Positions 33,617 to 44,794 of a DNA stretch of 64,000 bases are shown here, in pieces; the first letter of the stretch is position 1; each line of letters opens with the position of its first letter. The DNA lies in contig OZ024743.1 of the NCBI GenBank assembly GCA_964016885.1, forward strand, positions 190,261,404 through 190,325,403, read 5' to 3'. A model generated the notes under the pieces. The model saw only the letters and a list, made by a program, of their open reading frames with translations. It was not told the origin of the DNA and ran no database searches. This stretch comes from Eledone cirrhosa. Lineage: Eukaryota > Mollusca > Cephalopoda > Octopoda > Eledonidae. Made by a program: the position numbers and the translations under genes.

Positions 33617-35271
33617 CTTTGAGTCTCAGTCATTGATGTTAGTTAACTTGAAAGTTTGTTGAAATGAATAACAAGCCACTACCTGCAGCCTCAGATATTC
33701 AGGACGTATCGGAGGGTTCTTGCTGTTCCCAGCAAGCATGCCTTTAGAAGAGTTCCAAAAAGCGTGAAGGGGCCAATTTTCTTTAACCATCCCTGGAAAC
33801 CTTTTGAGATAGTACCTAGTGCGCCTATGACCATCGGCACCACTTTGACTTCATGGCAGTTCCAATTCCTTTTTACCTCCCTTTTAAGTCCTGGTATCGG
33901 TTAATTTTCTCCCTCTCCTTCTCTTTCACTCTCGTGCCGAATGGGCAGGCCACATCCACAATCAGGCACGATCTTCTTTCTTTGTCCACAACCACCAGGT
34001 CAGGTATATTGTGTTCCAGTTTCTTGGTCGTCTTTATCCTAAAATCCCACAGCACCTTCACCTGATCGATTTCTATCACCGACTCTGGCTTATGCTCATA
34101 CCAGTTCTCAGAATGCGGTAAATTGTTTACTTTGCCTAGGTGCCAGTGGATTACCCTGGCCATCACATAAAGTCTCCAGCCTTTATAGTGAGTCTGGGCT
34201 AGTAGTTTACACTCGGATACAATGTGAGCCACAGTTTCCTCTCTCCCTCCGCAGATCCTACACAATGGGCTAGCCTCCTCCATGTAAATATGGTGTTGCA
34301 CCCACTTCGTTTTGAGGGCCTGCTCTTGCGCAGCCATTAACATTCCTTCTGTATCCTTTTTAAGGTCTCCACTTTTTAACCACTTCCATGTCTGTGGATC
34401 TCTGAATTCAGTTTTCTCAAAGAAGGTACTATGAAGGGATTTTTTTATGAAGATTGCTCTTTCTCCTCGCTGTTATTTCCTCCTTGGACATCCCCTGGTC
34501 TATTGTCCTCTCCTTCAGTACAGTTCTGAGCATTGGATCCCTACTGTCAGTCACGTATATGTGCAGGTTAATTTTCTCCATCTGAACAGAGTCCTCTATG
34601 CTGATAAGACATCTTCCACCTTCAGATCTCTTTAAGTAGAGTCTATCGACATCACTCCTCTTGTGGAACATGTTGTAGATAGTCAATAGCTTCCTAGTCT
34701 TCCTATCCATTTCTTTTTGTTCAGCAACATTCCATTTCAGAATTCCCGCACTGTTCCTAATAATAGACACAGCTCGGGAGTTCACTGCACTTATGACATT
34801 CCTGCTATTTAGATGTGATTTTAATACGCTCCTTACTCACCTAATGTACCCAGATCTGATCAATTCCTTCATTTTGTTTGTTCTTGATGTCATCTGCCTC
34901 CAGAACACCTAAATATCTGTATCTTTCTTCAGTGTCAATGTCATTTATCATCTCACCTGTTGGTACCTGGATTCCGTCGCTTCTTGGTACCTGGATTCCG
35001 TTGCTTCTGTCAACAAGTACTTCCAGCTCCTTCTCACTCTTGACAAACAACAGAGAGGACAAACTATCTCCCTGGAAGATAAATCTCTTGATCTTCACGC
35101 ATTCCAAGGATTCTCCACCCGATGTTAACTCTGTTTCCCAGGACGTCATACTCTTGCTCAACAACTGTCTGATGTTATCTGCGACCTTGAAGATCTCTAG
35201 GCTTTTGGTTATCCAAGAATGAGGTACCATGTTGAATGCCTTTTTGTAATCTATCCATCCCATGGCAAGAC
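33617..35271 (-). pseudogene. R4/Dong-like LINE copy E, recombinant copy
   Basis: 5'-truncated, with the same FMDD deletion as copy D. The 3' half (33617 to about 34560) matches copy F; the 5' half (about 34474 to 35271) matches copy D. Open pieces: 35263-34841 (GWIDYKKAF ... FQGDSLSSLLFVKSEKELEV), 34785-34429, and 34343-33873 (zinc finger CRICGGREETVAHIVSEC, then PDLVVVDKERRSCLIVDVA, CPFGTRVKEKEREKINRYQD). Cannot encode an active enzyme. Confidence 0.85.
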
Positions 35272-35308
35272 GATTATTATTATTATTATCATGATTATTA
35301 TTATTATT
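35272..35308. repeat. (ATT)n with TCATG interruption, second copy
   Basis: Identical to 33580-33616, including the interruption. Confidence 0.9.
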
Positions 35309-36865
35309 CTTTGAGTCTCAGTCATTGATGTTAGTTAACTTGAAAGTTTGTTGAAATGAATAACAAGCCACTACCTGCAGCCTCAGATATTCAGGACGTA
35401 TCGGAGGGTTCTTGCTGTTCCCAGCAAGCATGCCTTTAGAAGAGTTCCAAAAAGCGTGAAGGGGCCAATTTTCTTTAACCATCCCTGGAAACCTTTTGAG
35501 ATAGTACCTAGTGCGCCTATGACCATCGGCACCACTTTGACTTCATGGCAGTTCCAATTCCTTTTTACCTCCCTTTTAAGTCCTGGTATCGGTTAATTTT
35601 CTCCCTCTCCTTCTCTTTCACTCTCGTGCCGAATGGGCAGGCCACATCCACAATCAGGCACGATCTTCTTTCTTTGTCCACAACCACCAGGTCAGGTATA
35701 TTGTGTTCCAGTTTCTTGGTCGTCTTTATCCTAAAATCCCACAGCACCTTCACCTGATCGATTTCTATCACCGACTCTGGCTTATGCTCATACCAGTTCT
35801 CAGAATGCGGTAAATTGTTTACTTTGCCTAGGTGCCAGTGGATTACCCTGGCCATCACATAAAGTCTCCAGCCTTTATAGTGAGTCTGGGCTAGTAGTTT
35901 ACACTCGGATACAATGTGAGCCACAGTTTCCTCTCTCCCTCCGCAGATCCTACACAATGGGCTAGCCTCCTCCATGTAAATATGGTGTTGCACCCACTTC
36001 GTTTTGAGGGCCTGCTCTTGCGCAGCCATTAACATTCCTTCTGTATCCTTTTTAAGGTCTCCACTTTTTAACCACTTCCATGTCTGTGGATCTCTGAATT
36101 CAGTTTTCTCAAAGAAGGTACTATGAAGGGATTTTTTTATGAAGATTGCTCTTTCTCCTCGCTGTTATTTCCTCCTTGGACATCCCCTGGTCTATTGTCC
36201 TCTCCTTCAGTACAGTTCTGAGCATTGGATCCCTACTGTCAGTCACGTATTTGTGCAGGTTATTTTTGTCCATCTGAACAGAGTCCTCTATGCTGATAAG
36301 ACATCTTCCACCTTCAGATCTCCTTAAGTAGAGACTATCGACATCACTCCTCTTGTGGAACATGTTGTAGATAGTCAATAGCTTCCTAGTCTTCCTATCC
36401 ATTTCTTTTTGTTCAGCAACATTCCATTTCAGAATTCCCGCACTGTTCCTAATAATAGACACAGCTCGGGAGTTCACTGCACTTATGACATTCCTGCTAT
36501 TTAGATGTGATTTTAATACGCTCCTTACTCACCTAATGTACCCAGATCTGATCAATTCCTTCATTTTTTTTGTTCTTGATGATCCGCCTCCAGAACACCT
36601 AAATATTTGTATCTTTCTTCAGTGTCAATTTCATTTATCATCTCACCTGTTGGTACCTGGATTCCGTCGCTTCTTGGTACCTGGATTCCGTTGCTTCTGT
36701 CAACACGTACTTCCAGCTCCTTCTCACTCTTCCCAAAGAGATTAAGATCGTCCATGAAGAGGAGGTGATTGATGGTAAGCTCTCCTTTTCCCAACTTGTA
36801 TCCTGCGGTACCATGAGGTACCATGTCGAATGCCTTTTTGTAATCTATCCATCCCATGGCAAGAC

Positions 36866-36866
<1 letters not shown>
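35309..36866 (-). pseudogene. R4/Dong-like LINE copy F, differently deleted
   Basis: The 3' part to about 36250 is identical to copy E. The 5' part (36857-36561) differs: a deletion joins VPHG to AGYKLGKGELTINHLL and leaves FMDDLNLFGKSEKEL intact, while the SNGIQVPRSDGIQVP duplication is shared with D and E. So F and D descend from one duplicated source but lost different segments. GGTACCATGAGGTACCATG at the join is a short direct repeat. The 5' end abuts (ATT)n. Confidence 0.85.

Positions 36867-36923
<57 letters not shown>
36867..36923. repeat. (ATT)n, about 19 units
   Basis: Lies between copies F and G. Confidence 0.95.
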
Positions 36924-36924
<1 letters not shown>

Positions 36925-38794
36925 GAGTCTCAATCATTGATGTTAGTTAACTTGAAAGTTTGTTTAAATGAATATGAAGCCACTACCTGCAGCCTCAGAT
37001 ATTCAGGACGTATCGGAGGGTTCTTGCTGTTCCCAGCAAGCATGCCTTTAGAAGAGTTCCAAAAAGCGTGAAGGGGCCAATTTTCTTTAACCATCCCTGG
37101 AAACTTTTTGAGATAGTACCTAGTGCGCCTATGACTTCATGGCAGTTCCAAATCCTTTTTACCTCCCACTTTAAGTCCTGGTATCGGTTAATTTTCTCCC
37201 TCTCCTTCTCTTGCACTCTCGTGTCGAATGGGCAGGCCACATCCACAATCAGGCACGATCTTTTTTCTTTGTCCAAAACCACCAGGTCAGGTCTATTGTG
37301 TTCCAGTTTCTTGTCCGTCTGTATCCTAAAATCCCACAGCACCTTCACCTGATCGTTTTCTATCACCGACTCTGGCTTATGCTCATACCACTTCTCAGAA
37401 TGTGATAAATTGTTTACTTTGCATAGGTGCCAGTGGATCACCCTGCCCATCACATCATGTCTGCAGCCCTTATAGTGAGTCTGGGCTAGTTGTTTACACT
37501 CAGATACAATGTGAGCCATAGTCTCCCCTCTCTCTCTCCACAGATCCTGCACAGTGGCCTAGCCTCCTCCTTGTAAATGTGGTGTTTCAACCACTTCGCT
37601 TTGAGGGCCTGCTCCTGCGCAGCCATTAACATTCCTTCTGTAGCCTTTTTAAGGTCTCTTCTTTTCAACCAGTTCCATATCTGCGGATCTCTAAATTCAG
37701 TTTTCTCAAAGAAGGTACTATGAAGGGATTTTTCCTGAAGGCTGCTCTTTCTCCTTGATGTTATTTCCTCCTTGGACATCCCCTGGCTTATTGTCCCCTC
37801 CTTCAGTACAGTTCTGAGCATTGGCTCCTTACTATCAGTCACGTATTTGTGTAGGTTATTTTTCTCCATCTGAACACATTTCTCTGTGCTGATAAGGCCT
37901 CTTACACCCTCAGATCTCCTTAAGTAGAGTCTATCGACATCACTCCTCTTGTGGAACATATTGTAGATAGTCAATAGCTCCCTAGTCTTCCTATCCATTT
38001 CTTTTTGTTCAGCAACATTCCATCTCAGAATTCCCGCACTGTACCTAATAATAGACACAGCTCAGGAGTTTACTGCACTTATGGCATTCCTACTGTTCAG
38101 ATGTGACTTTAATACGCTCCTTACTCTCCGAAGGTATTCAGTTCTTATCAATTTCTTCATTTTTTTGTTCTTGATATCATCAGCCTCCAGAACGCCCAAA
38201 TACTTGTATCCTTCCTCAGAGTCAATTTCTTTTATCATCTCATTTGTCGGTATCTGGATTCCGTTACTTCTGCTCAACTTACCCCTCCTCATCACAATGA
38301 CTCCACACTTACTAATACCAAATTGCATACATATATCATTGCTGAAAATACGGACAGTGTCAACAAGCACATCCATCTCATTCTCACTCTTCCCGAAGAG
38401 CTTAAGATCGTCCATGAAGAGGAGGTGATTGATGGTAAGCCCTCCCTTTCCCAACCTGTATCCTGCTCTCACTTTTCGCAGTACACTGGTCAGGGGCATC
38501 AGGGCAAGGACAAACAACAGAGGGGACAGACTATCTCCCTGGAAGATACCTCTCTTGATCTTCACGCTTCCCAAGGATTCTCCAGTTGATGTTAACTCTG
38601 TTTCCCAGGACTTCATACTTTTGCCCAACAACTATCTAATGTTATCTGCCACCTTGAAGATCTCCAGGCTTTTGGTGATCCAAGAATGAGGCACCATGTC
38701 AAATGCCTTTTTGTACTCTATACATCCCATGGCAAGACCAGTGTGTCTCCTCTTGTAATTCCTCATTACCATCTTATCAATAAATAACTGGTCC
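36924..38794 (-). pseudogene. R4/Dong-like LINE copy G, best reverse transcriptase
   Basis: 5'-truncated inside the reverse transcriptase at DQLFIDKMVMRN and otherwise complete to the 3' end. 38631-38062 is open and includes GIFQGDSLSPLLFVLALMPL and HLLFMDDLKLFG (intact catalytic box). CAG-to-TAG just upstream and CGA-to-TGA after AVNS break it. 38058-37486 continues to the first half of the zinc finger (PLCRICGERE), then a frameshift, and 37552-36995 finishes with HIVSECKQLAQTHYKG, PDLVVLDKEKRSCLIVDVA and CLLGTARTLRYVLNI. Both ends lie in (ATT)n. Confidence 0.85.

Positions 38795-38853
<59 letters not shown>
38795..38853. repeat. (ATT)n, about 19 units
   Basis: Between the 5' break of LINE copy G and the first base of Tx1-like copy B. 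Confidence 0.95.
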
Positions 38854-39061
38854 GGCGACCTACGTAGTAAATCGTATCATCGTGAGCTCCGCAAAGGTTT
38901 GTTATTTCCGTTTGTTAAAAATTGCCATTTATGGAAAATTTTATTGTTAACTGTTTATAAGCACACATACATTGTTTTCCGAAAAGGATACCCAAAAAGA
39001 TTGGGGCCTTGTGCCCAAAATTTTAACTTTTATTATTATCCAAAAATTTCTTTGAAAAAAA

Positions 39062-41057
39062 ATGGCTAATTCCCCTCTGCACGAAGCAGCTGAAAGCCTT
39101 CCTCACAAAATAACACCTCACACCGACACCACCATTGTAAATGTTACTACATTTGCCAACACAAAAAAAAATATAAGCAGTAGCAATATTTTAAATTTGT
39201 CTCAGGCAGACATTCATTTTCCGCCATTACCAATGACTGCAGGTGTTAAAGCCTCCACCACCACCACCACCGCGACAACCACCACCCCCACCACCACCGC
39301 GACAACAGAAACAAAAGAAGAAAAAAATAAATTAACTCGTGATGTCGAAATGAAATTAAGCAAAATGGACTCTTCCGCACCAAAGACGACTGACGCCACC
39401 ACCACCACAACTGAAACTAAAATTAATATTAACACAAATAACGATAGCAACAACAACAACAATGACATTATAAAACCGACCCTCAGTTTCGCCATCGTAG
39501 TAAAACTATTCGAAGCGTTCACGGTAACTCAAGAGGATTTAGAAAATGCCAAACAAATGGTAAAGAAAGATGGGTACAGGGTCAGCCTCACCCCCCCCCC
39601 CCACCTAATAAAATGGAGCATCGGCGCCTATGCACCGTGTCGTATAGAACAATAAATGTAAAATCGCGCCGAGTGGAACGGGCATCCGAGTCCCAAATCC
39701 AAAAAGCTTTGGGACATGTGTGGGCAAGAAAAACTCACATCAGACGTGGGAAAAAGTATGGAACCGTGGATGTGTTCTTTGAAACACCAGAGGAGGCTAG
39801 AGAACACTCCATGGCCCCATTAAAAAGTGACGACTTCACACTCGTCCCAAGCTATTGTGGCCAGAGACTCGTAAAGATCAGGGTGACCCACGTTCCACCG
39901 GTCATCGAAATTCCCTGGCTAATAGCGGCTGTCCTCGCCGGCATCGAAGCCAACACGAAAATAATAGCAATAGCAAAAGAAAAGCAGGAAAACTGGTCCG
40001 GATCTGGGATGGAGCTCCTGATCCAAGCGGACCAAAAAAGCATTGAGGAGATCCCAGAGGTAATAGACCTCACTGACGGCAGCCACCTCACGGTAATTGT
40101 CGAGGGCAGAAGACCTAGGTGTGTCGTTTGTGGTGAAGGAACCCACCTAAGGGCTTTCTGCCCTCAGGCTAAAAGGTTGAGGCCACCTCTCCTACCCACC
40201 CCAGTGACACAACCATCAACACCACCAGTAGCAGAGATGGCAGCAACAACTGTAGCAGCAACAACAGAAGCAACTATAACAGCAACAACCCCAGCAACAG
40301 TAGCAAAACCAACACCACTACCACCACCAGCAAAACCAACACCACCACCACCCAAGGCTTCAGAACTAGCACCAGCGCCTACACCATCCACCACACCACA
40401 ACCAAAACTAACAGCTGTGGAGGATTTTCTACTCCCCGGCCTATCACAACTGGAGACAGATTGTGACGACGAGGAGTGGGAAACGATATCCGGAAAAAAA
40501 AAGAAACCAAAAAAGAAAAAATTCTCTTCCTTCCCCCTCCAAAAACAAAATACAGAGGGAAACAAATAAACTAAGAAACAAAAAAGTTAGGACAGATATG
40601 CCACCATCCACACCAGCATCACCAACCCCATCAACCCAAACACCAACACCATCACCATCATTAACTCCAACACCACCATCACCTACACCACAAAAGTCAC
40701 CAAAATGCGAAATAGAAACAAACCCACAACAAACGCAAACAAAACAAAACAACCATAACGATACACACTACACAGCATTAAATTTGAACAACAAGCAATT
40801 ATTACACTACATCCAACACAACACCAGCATCACAGAAAAAGACTACACAACAACCCAAAATTCACACCACCTCCACACATACAAATCACTCGCATCACAC
40901 AGAAAACGTACATGACACTAAAACAAAAATTCCCCAAAGACATCGGAGACTTCCGACAAGCACTCTCCAGGAGGATTTATAAGGACATCCTTCCTGAGGA
41001 GGCCCCAAGCAGTGAAAAGGATGGAAAAGCCGTCCTTCCCCTACGAGAAGTAAGGTA
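39062..41057 (+). pseudogene. Tx1-like ORF1 (RNA-binding protein with zinc knuckle), frameshifted
   Basis: Starts MANSPLHEAAESLPHKITPH. An N-terminal Thr/Asn-rich low-complexity region (TTTTTATTTT, NNDSNNNNND) is followed by DLENAKQMVKKDGYRVSLT. A run of 13 C at about 39589-39602 (7 C then ACCC in copy A) throws the frame, which resumes as SYRTINVKSRRVERASESQI ... PSYCGQRLVKIRVTHVPPVI. The CCHC zinc knuckle CVVCGEGTHLRAFC (CX2CX4HX4C) is at about 40120-40161, followed by a Pro/Thr-rich tail and a lysine cluster. Reading then seems to shift at about 40500 and 40912 to end LSRRIYKDILPEEAPSSEKD ... PLREVR at 41057. It would coat element RNA. At least three shifts, so probably non-functional as it stands. 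Confidence 0.75.
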
Positions 41058-41092
41058 AGTGGTCTTTCCCATCTTTTCCACTCCTTTTCAAC

Positions 41093-44000
41093 ATGACCTC
41101 ACTCAGAATAGGCAGCATAAATGCGCGTGGCTTGGGGTCGTCATGGAAGCAGGGTCACCTGCTCAACGACCTCAGGTCACTAAACATAGATGTAGTGGCC
41201 ATCAGCGAGACCAGAATCTCCGAAGCACAGGCTTTCGCACCGATCTTCGGCGGCTACGATGTGTACGCATCTCCCAGCCGTCCGGGATCGGGGGGAGGAG
41301 TTGCTGTGCTTTTTCGGAGAGGTTTGGATCTTGCCATACGGGCCATCTTCCTGGACCCAGAAGGTAAGTTGGTGGTGCTGGACGTGACCAGCGGAGACGG
41401 GCAAGCTTTCAGGTTAGTGGCCATCTATGCCCCAACAGGAGCAGGGCGGCGTGATTTCTACCTGCGTCTGGAGACCTTTCTTGGAACGTCCCGCTCTTTA
41501 GTGTTAGTGGGCGACTGGAACGGGATCTTAGATGCACGCTGGGATTGTGTGGGATTAGTGGATAGGGAAGGAGGGTGCAAGAGTCTCACCAACCTGCTCA
41601 GACGTTTTGAACTGTCTGACAGGTACCGAATGGATTTCCCGAATGTACCAATGTGGACTTGAACAAATCGCATAGGGTCATCCAGATCATATCTAGATAG
41701 AGTATTTTGTAGGGAAATAGATAGGTCTAGCATAGGCTGTCCACAATTCAAGATAGTCAGCTACACGGACCACAAATTCGTGATCTGTGTGCTTGACTTA
41801 GATAGGCTTCATAGACGTGGACCCGGCTACTGGAAGCTAAACGCATCCTTACCAGCGCGCAAGGCCTACAGAGACCGGATTAGCGAACTAGTTAAGCGGG
41901 CGTTGACGGGGGCCATCGTCAACAACAAGTGGTGGTTTGCTCTGAAAAGAGCAATTAGAATAGAGTCCATTAGGTTTAGTAAGACTTTAGCAATAGAGAA
42001 AAATAGAGCAGAGGGAGAATTAGTTAAAAAATTAGATGAGGCGCTTAGCAAAGGCATCGCGACCGACGTACTTGCGGCGAAATTGGCCCTTGACCAATTC
42101 TTCAATGCAAAGCACGAAGGCTGCGTTGTCAGAGCTAGGGTGCGTGCTCTCAGACACGAGGGGACGAAAGCCGTTCAATGGGCCCGAGTGGCGGAGGCGC
42201 GTCGTGGCAACAAAGCCACGATCCGGTCTTTGGTGGACCACGACGGGCGCATGCTACTCGATCCCGGGCAAATGTGTGAAGCTTTTCAGCGACACTTCGC
42301 TCAACTGTTCGGGGGCAGTGGCGGGCCGGATCGAGGGATGGACTTTAGTGTCTACCTCGACGGACTGCCGCGGCTTTCGGCCACTGAGGCGGAGTGTTGC
42401 GAAAAGCCGATAACAACCGCTGAAGTACGGGATGCAATGACTAGTTGCACAAGGGGTAAATCGCCTGGTTTGGATGGTCTGCCCTATGAACTTTACGTAC
42501 AAATGCCAAACTTGTTCGGAGGCCTCTTGGCGGACGTCTACTGCAACTGGCAACAGAACGGGAGAATTCCCAGCTCTGTGAGCCGAGGAGCGGTGGCGCT
42601 GCTGAGAAAGGATCCGAACAAGGGGGATAAGATAGATAATTTTAGGCCCATAACTCTGCTAAACACAGAGTTCAAGATTTTGGCCAAGGTGCTAGCAAAG
42701 AGGTTGGCGCTTGTCGTTGGTGGTCTGGTGGGAGAGGCACAGACATGCGCCATTCCCGACAGATCCATCCACGACAACCTCCACCTCATGCGATACATCG
42801 TAGAGAGGGTAGCTAGGGAACCTGGCACGGGTGGGTCTTTGATCAATTTAGATCAGTCGAATGCCTTCGATAGGGTCGACCATCGTTACCTAACGGCAGT
42901 CCTGAGGGCGGCTGGCTTTGGGCCCGTCTTCAGAGGCTGGATCGCTGCCATGCACAGCGACATCTGCTCTGTAGTGAGAGTGAACGGTCACCTTTCGGAA
43001 CCGTTCAACATCATGCGCTCGGTCCGCCAAGGATGTCCCCTCTCGTCCCTATTGTACGTATTGACTCTCGAGCCATTACTGCACAAACTGGAGACGTTGA
43101 GGGGGGTCCCGCGCGAACTAGGATGCGGAAGATCCGTGTCAGCATATGCCGACGATGTCACCGTAGTGGTGTCGAACGCCAAACACATCGAGGCGATCGG
43201 CACTACACTAAGAGAATACGAAGCGGTGACAGGAGCAATGATCAACCAGGAAAAGTCAGTGGGCCTGCAGCTCGGCACCTGGAGAGGCAGGTCCATGCCG
43301 TCCAACAGCGTCGTCGGGCGCTGGACGGACGGACCGGTTAAATTGCTAGGGGTCTGGTTCGGTCCAGACCTCCAGACGGACAAAAACTGGGACGAGGTGA
43401 CGAGCAGGGTGGCTTCTCTCACCCAGAAATGGGCCGAGAGGAAGCTATCCCTGAAAGGTCGAGCGGAGGTGGCGAATGCGTACATCGCATCCGTCATCTA
43501 CTACCGCCTGACCGTCGTACCTTGTCCTAAGCCCCGCCTGACTGCGCTGGAGCGTTTGCTCTTTCGCTTCTTGTGGAAGGGACGCGCTCCGATGGTCAGG
43601 CGGTCCATCTGCTGTCAACACCCGCTACGTGGAGGGCTGGGCATGCCGTGGCGTATGATGCGCAGACACGCGCTCAGGCTACGACATCTCCACCTCTTCC
43701 TCGACGGTGATCAGGTGTGGTCGCCGTTTGCAAGACACGTTTTTCCCCAGCTCGTCTCCTTGACGGCGCTGCAGTCCTGGGTCAAGCGAAGACCGAGAGG
43801 GAGCGCTTGGAGACTGGAATGTCTTCAGGCGCTCACAGCCCTCGACCAATCGGGCAATGTGATCGGTGGAAACTCCACCTTGGCGTTCTATAGGGGATTA
43901 GTGGAGGGGAAGAGCGACGACGTACTTGGAGAAACTCTAGGCGTCGACGAAAATCAACTAGCCAATCTCTTCGGAAGGACTTTCGGGCCGGGGCCTATGG

Positions 44001-44512
44001 ACAACTTCCAGAAATCCCTGGCCTGGCAGTGCTACCGAGGAGCTTTGCCAGTTCGGGATAAACTCTACAGGCATGGAGGTGCCGTCAGCCGGGCATGTCC
44101 GAGATGCGCGCAGGGCGACGAAACCGTCCTGCACGCACTCGTCCAGTGTCCGAGCATTGCTGAATTGTGGGTTAATGTCGAACACCTGCTGTCACGTGTA
44201 GGACGGATCCAGCTATCAGCTGAGTCCATCGTGAGGATTGCCCCGCCCCCTTCCTTTAGCCTGGAAGGGCAGGCAGTTTTTATCTGTCTGGTGGCCATGG
44301 CGAAAGAGATAGTATGGTGGACACGTTTGAAAGGGCTGAAGACGAACACTTACCTCTTCGGTGATGCCCTGATTAACTTTTTCAAATTTCATTTGAAAAG
44401 GAAAATCAGGGTAGAGAGGGAGGTGCTCTCTTCCCAGCATTTTGTTGAAAGATGGGTGAGAGAAGCAAGTATGGCCCGAATGAATGGGCCTTCTCTGAGT
44501 ATGTGTCTGTAA
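41093..44512 (+). CDS. Tx1-like ORF2: AP endonuclease plus reverse transcriptase, one in-frame TGA
   Basis: 1139 codons in one frame, broken only by TGA at 41660-41662. The start MTSLRIGSINARGLG lies 35 bases after ORF1. The endonuclease (residues about 1-235) keeps ISETRI (Glu), VAIYAPTG, VGDWNG (Asp, Asn), SRSYLDRVF and YTDHKFV (Asp-His). TGA stands where the family has Trp in MWTWTNR. Reverse transcriptase: KSPGLDGLPYE, FRPITLLN, SLINLDQSNAFDRVDHRY (motif A Asp), RQGCPLSSLLYVLTLEPLL, AYADDVTVVV (residue about 685), KLLGVWFGPDL. A C-terminal zinc-like motif is ACPRCAQGDETVLHALVQC near residue 1000; the protein ends SLSMCL. The enzyme nicks target DNA and reverse-transcribes its own RNA. All catalytic residues I can check are present. 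The same TGA is in copy A. Confidence 0.85.
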
Positions 44513-44754
44513 ATTAAAGGTGGAAAACTGGGAGAGGGCACTTGCCCTGGTGGTCAGGGCCACTGTGGTCTTTTAATGGGCTTTCTCCACAAATGTCCCT
44601 TGGAAGTCTCCCCCCTATTGGGGAATTTTTCTTTGTTATTTTATTTCAACCTCTGTTTTTTTACACGCAGAAATGCTCTTTTGTACCGTCCTGTATTGTC
44701 CTGTACTGTCCTTAATGTCTACTTTATGTGAACCCTTGTGGTTAATAAAGAAAA

Positions 44755-44756
<2 letters not shown>

Positions 44757-44785
<29 letters not shown>
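44757..44785. repeat. (ATT)n at 3' end of Tx1-like copy B
   Basis: Also abuts the 3' end of the RTE-like fragment on the other strand. Confidence 0.9.
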
Positions 44786-44786
<1 letters not shown>

Positions 44787-44794
44787 CTGTGAAG

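Larger units (their letters stand above)
38854..44756 (+). mobile_element. Tx1-like LINE copy B, full length
   Basis: 5.9 kb from GGCGACCTACGTAGTAAATC to TTAATAAAGAAAACA (AATAAA at 44744), with ATT-type repeat at both ends, a 5' leader of about 210 bases, ORF1 and ORF2. The start is the same as in copy A, so I take 38854 as the true 5' end. Clade call (Tx1 within the L1 group) rests on the remembered protein pattern and on the AP endonuclease. Confidence 0.85.
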
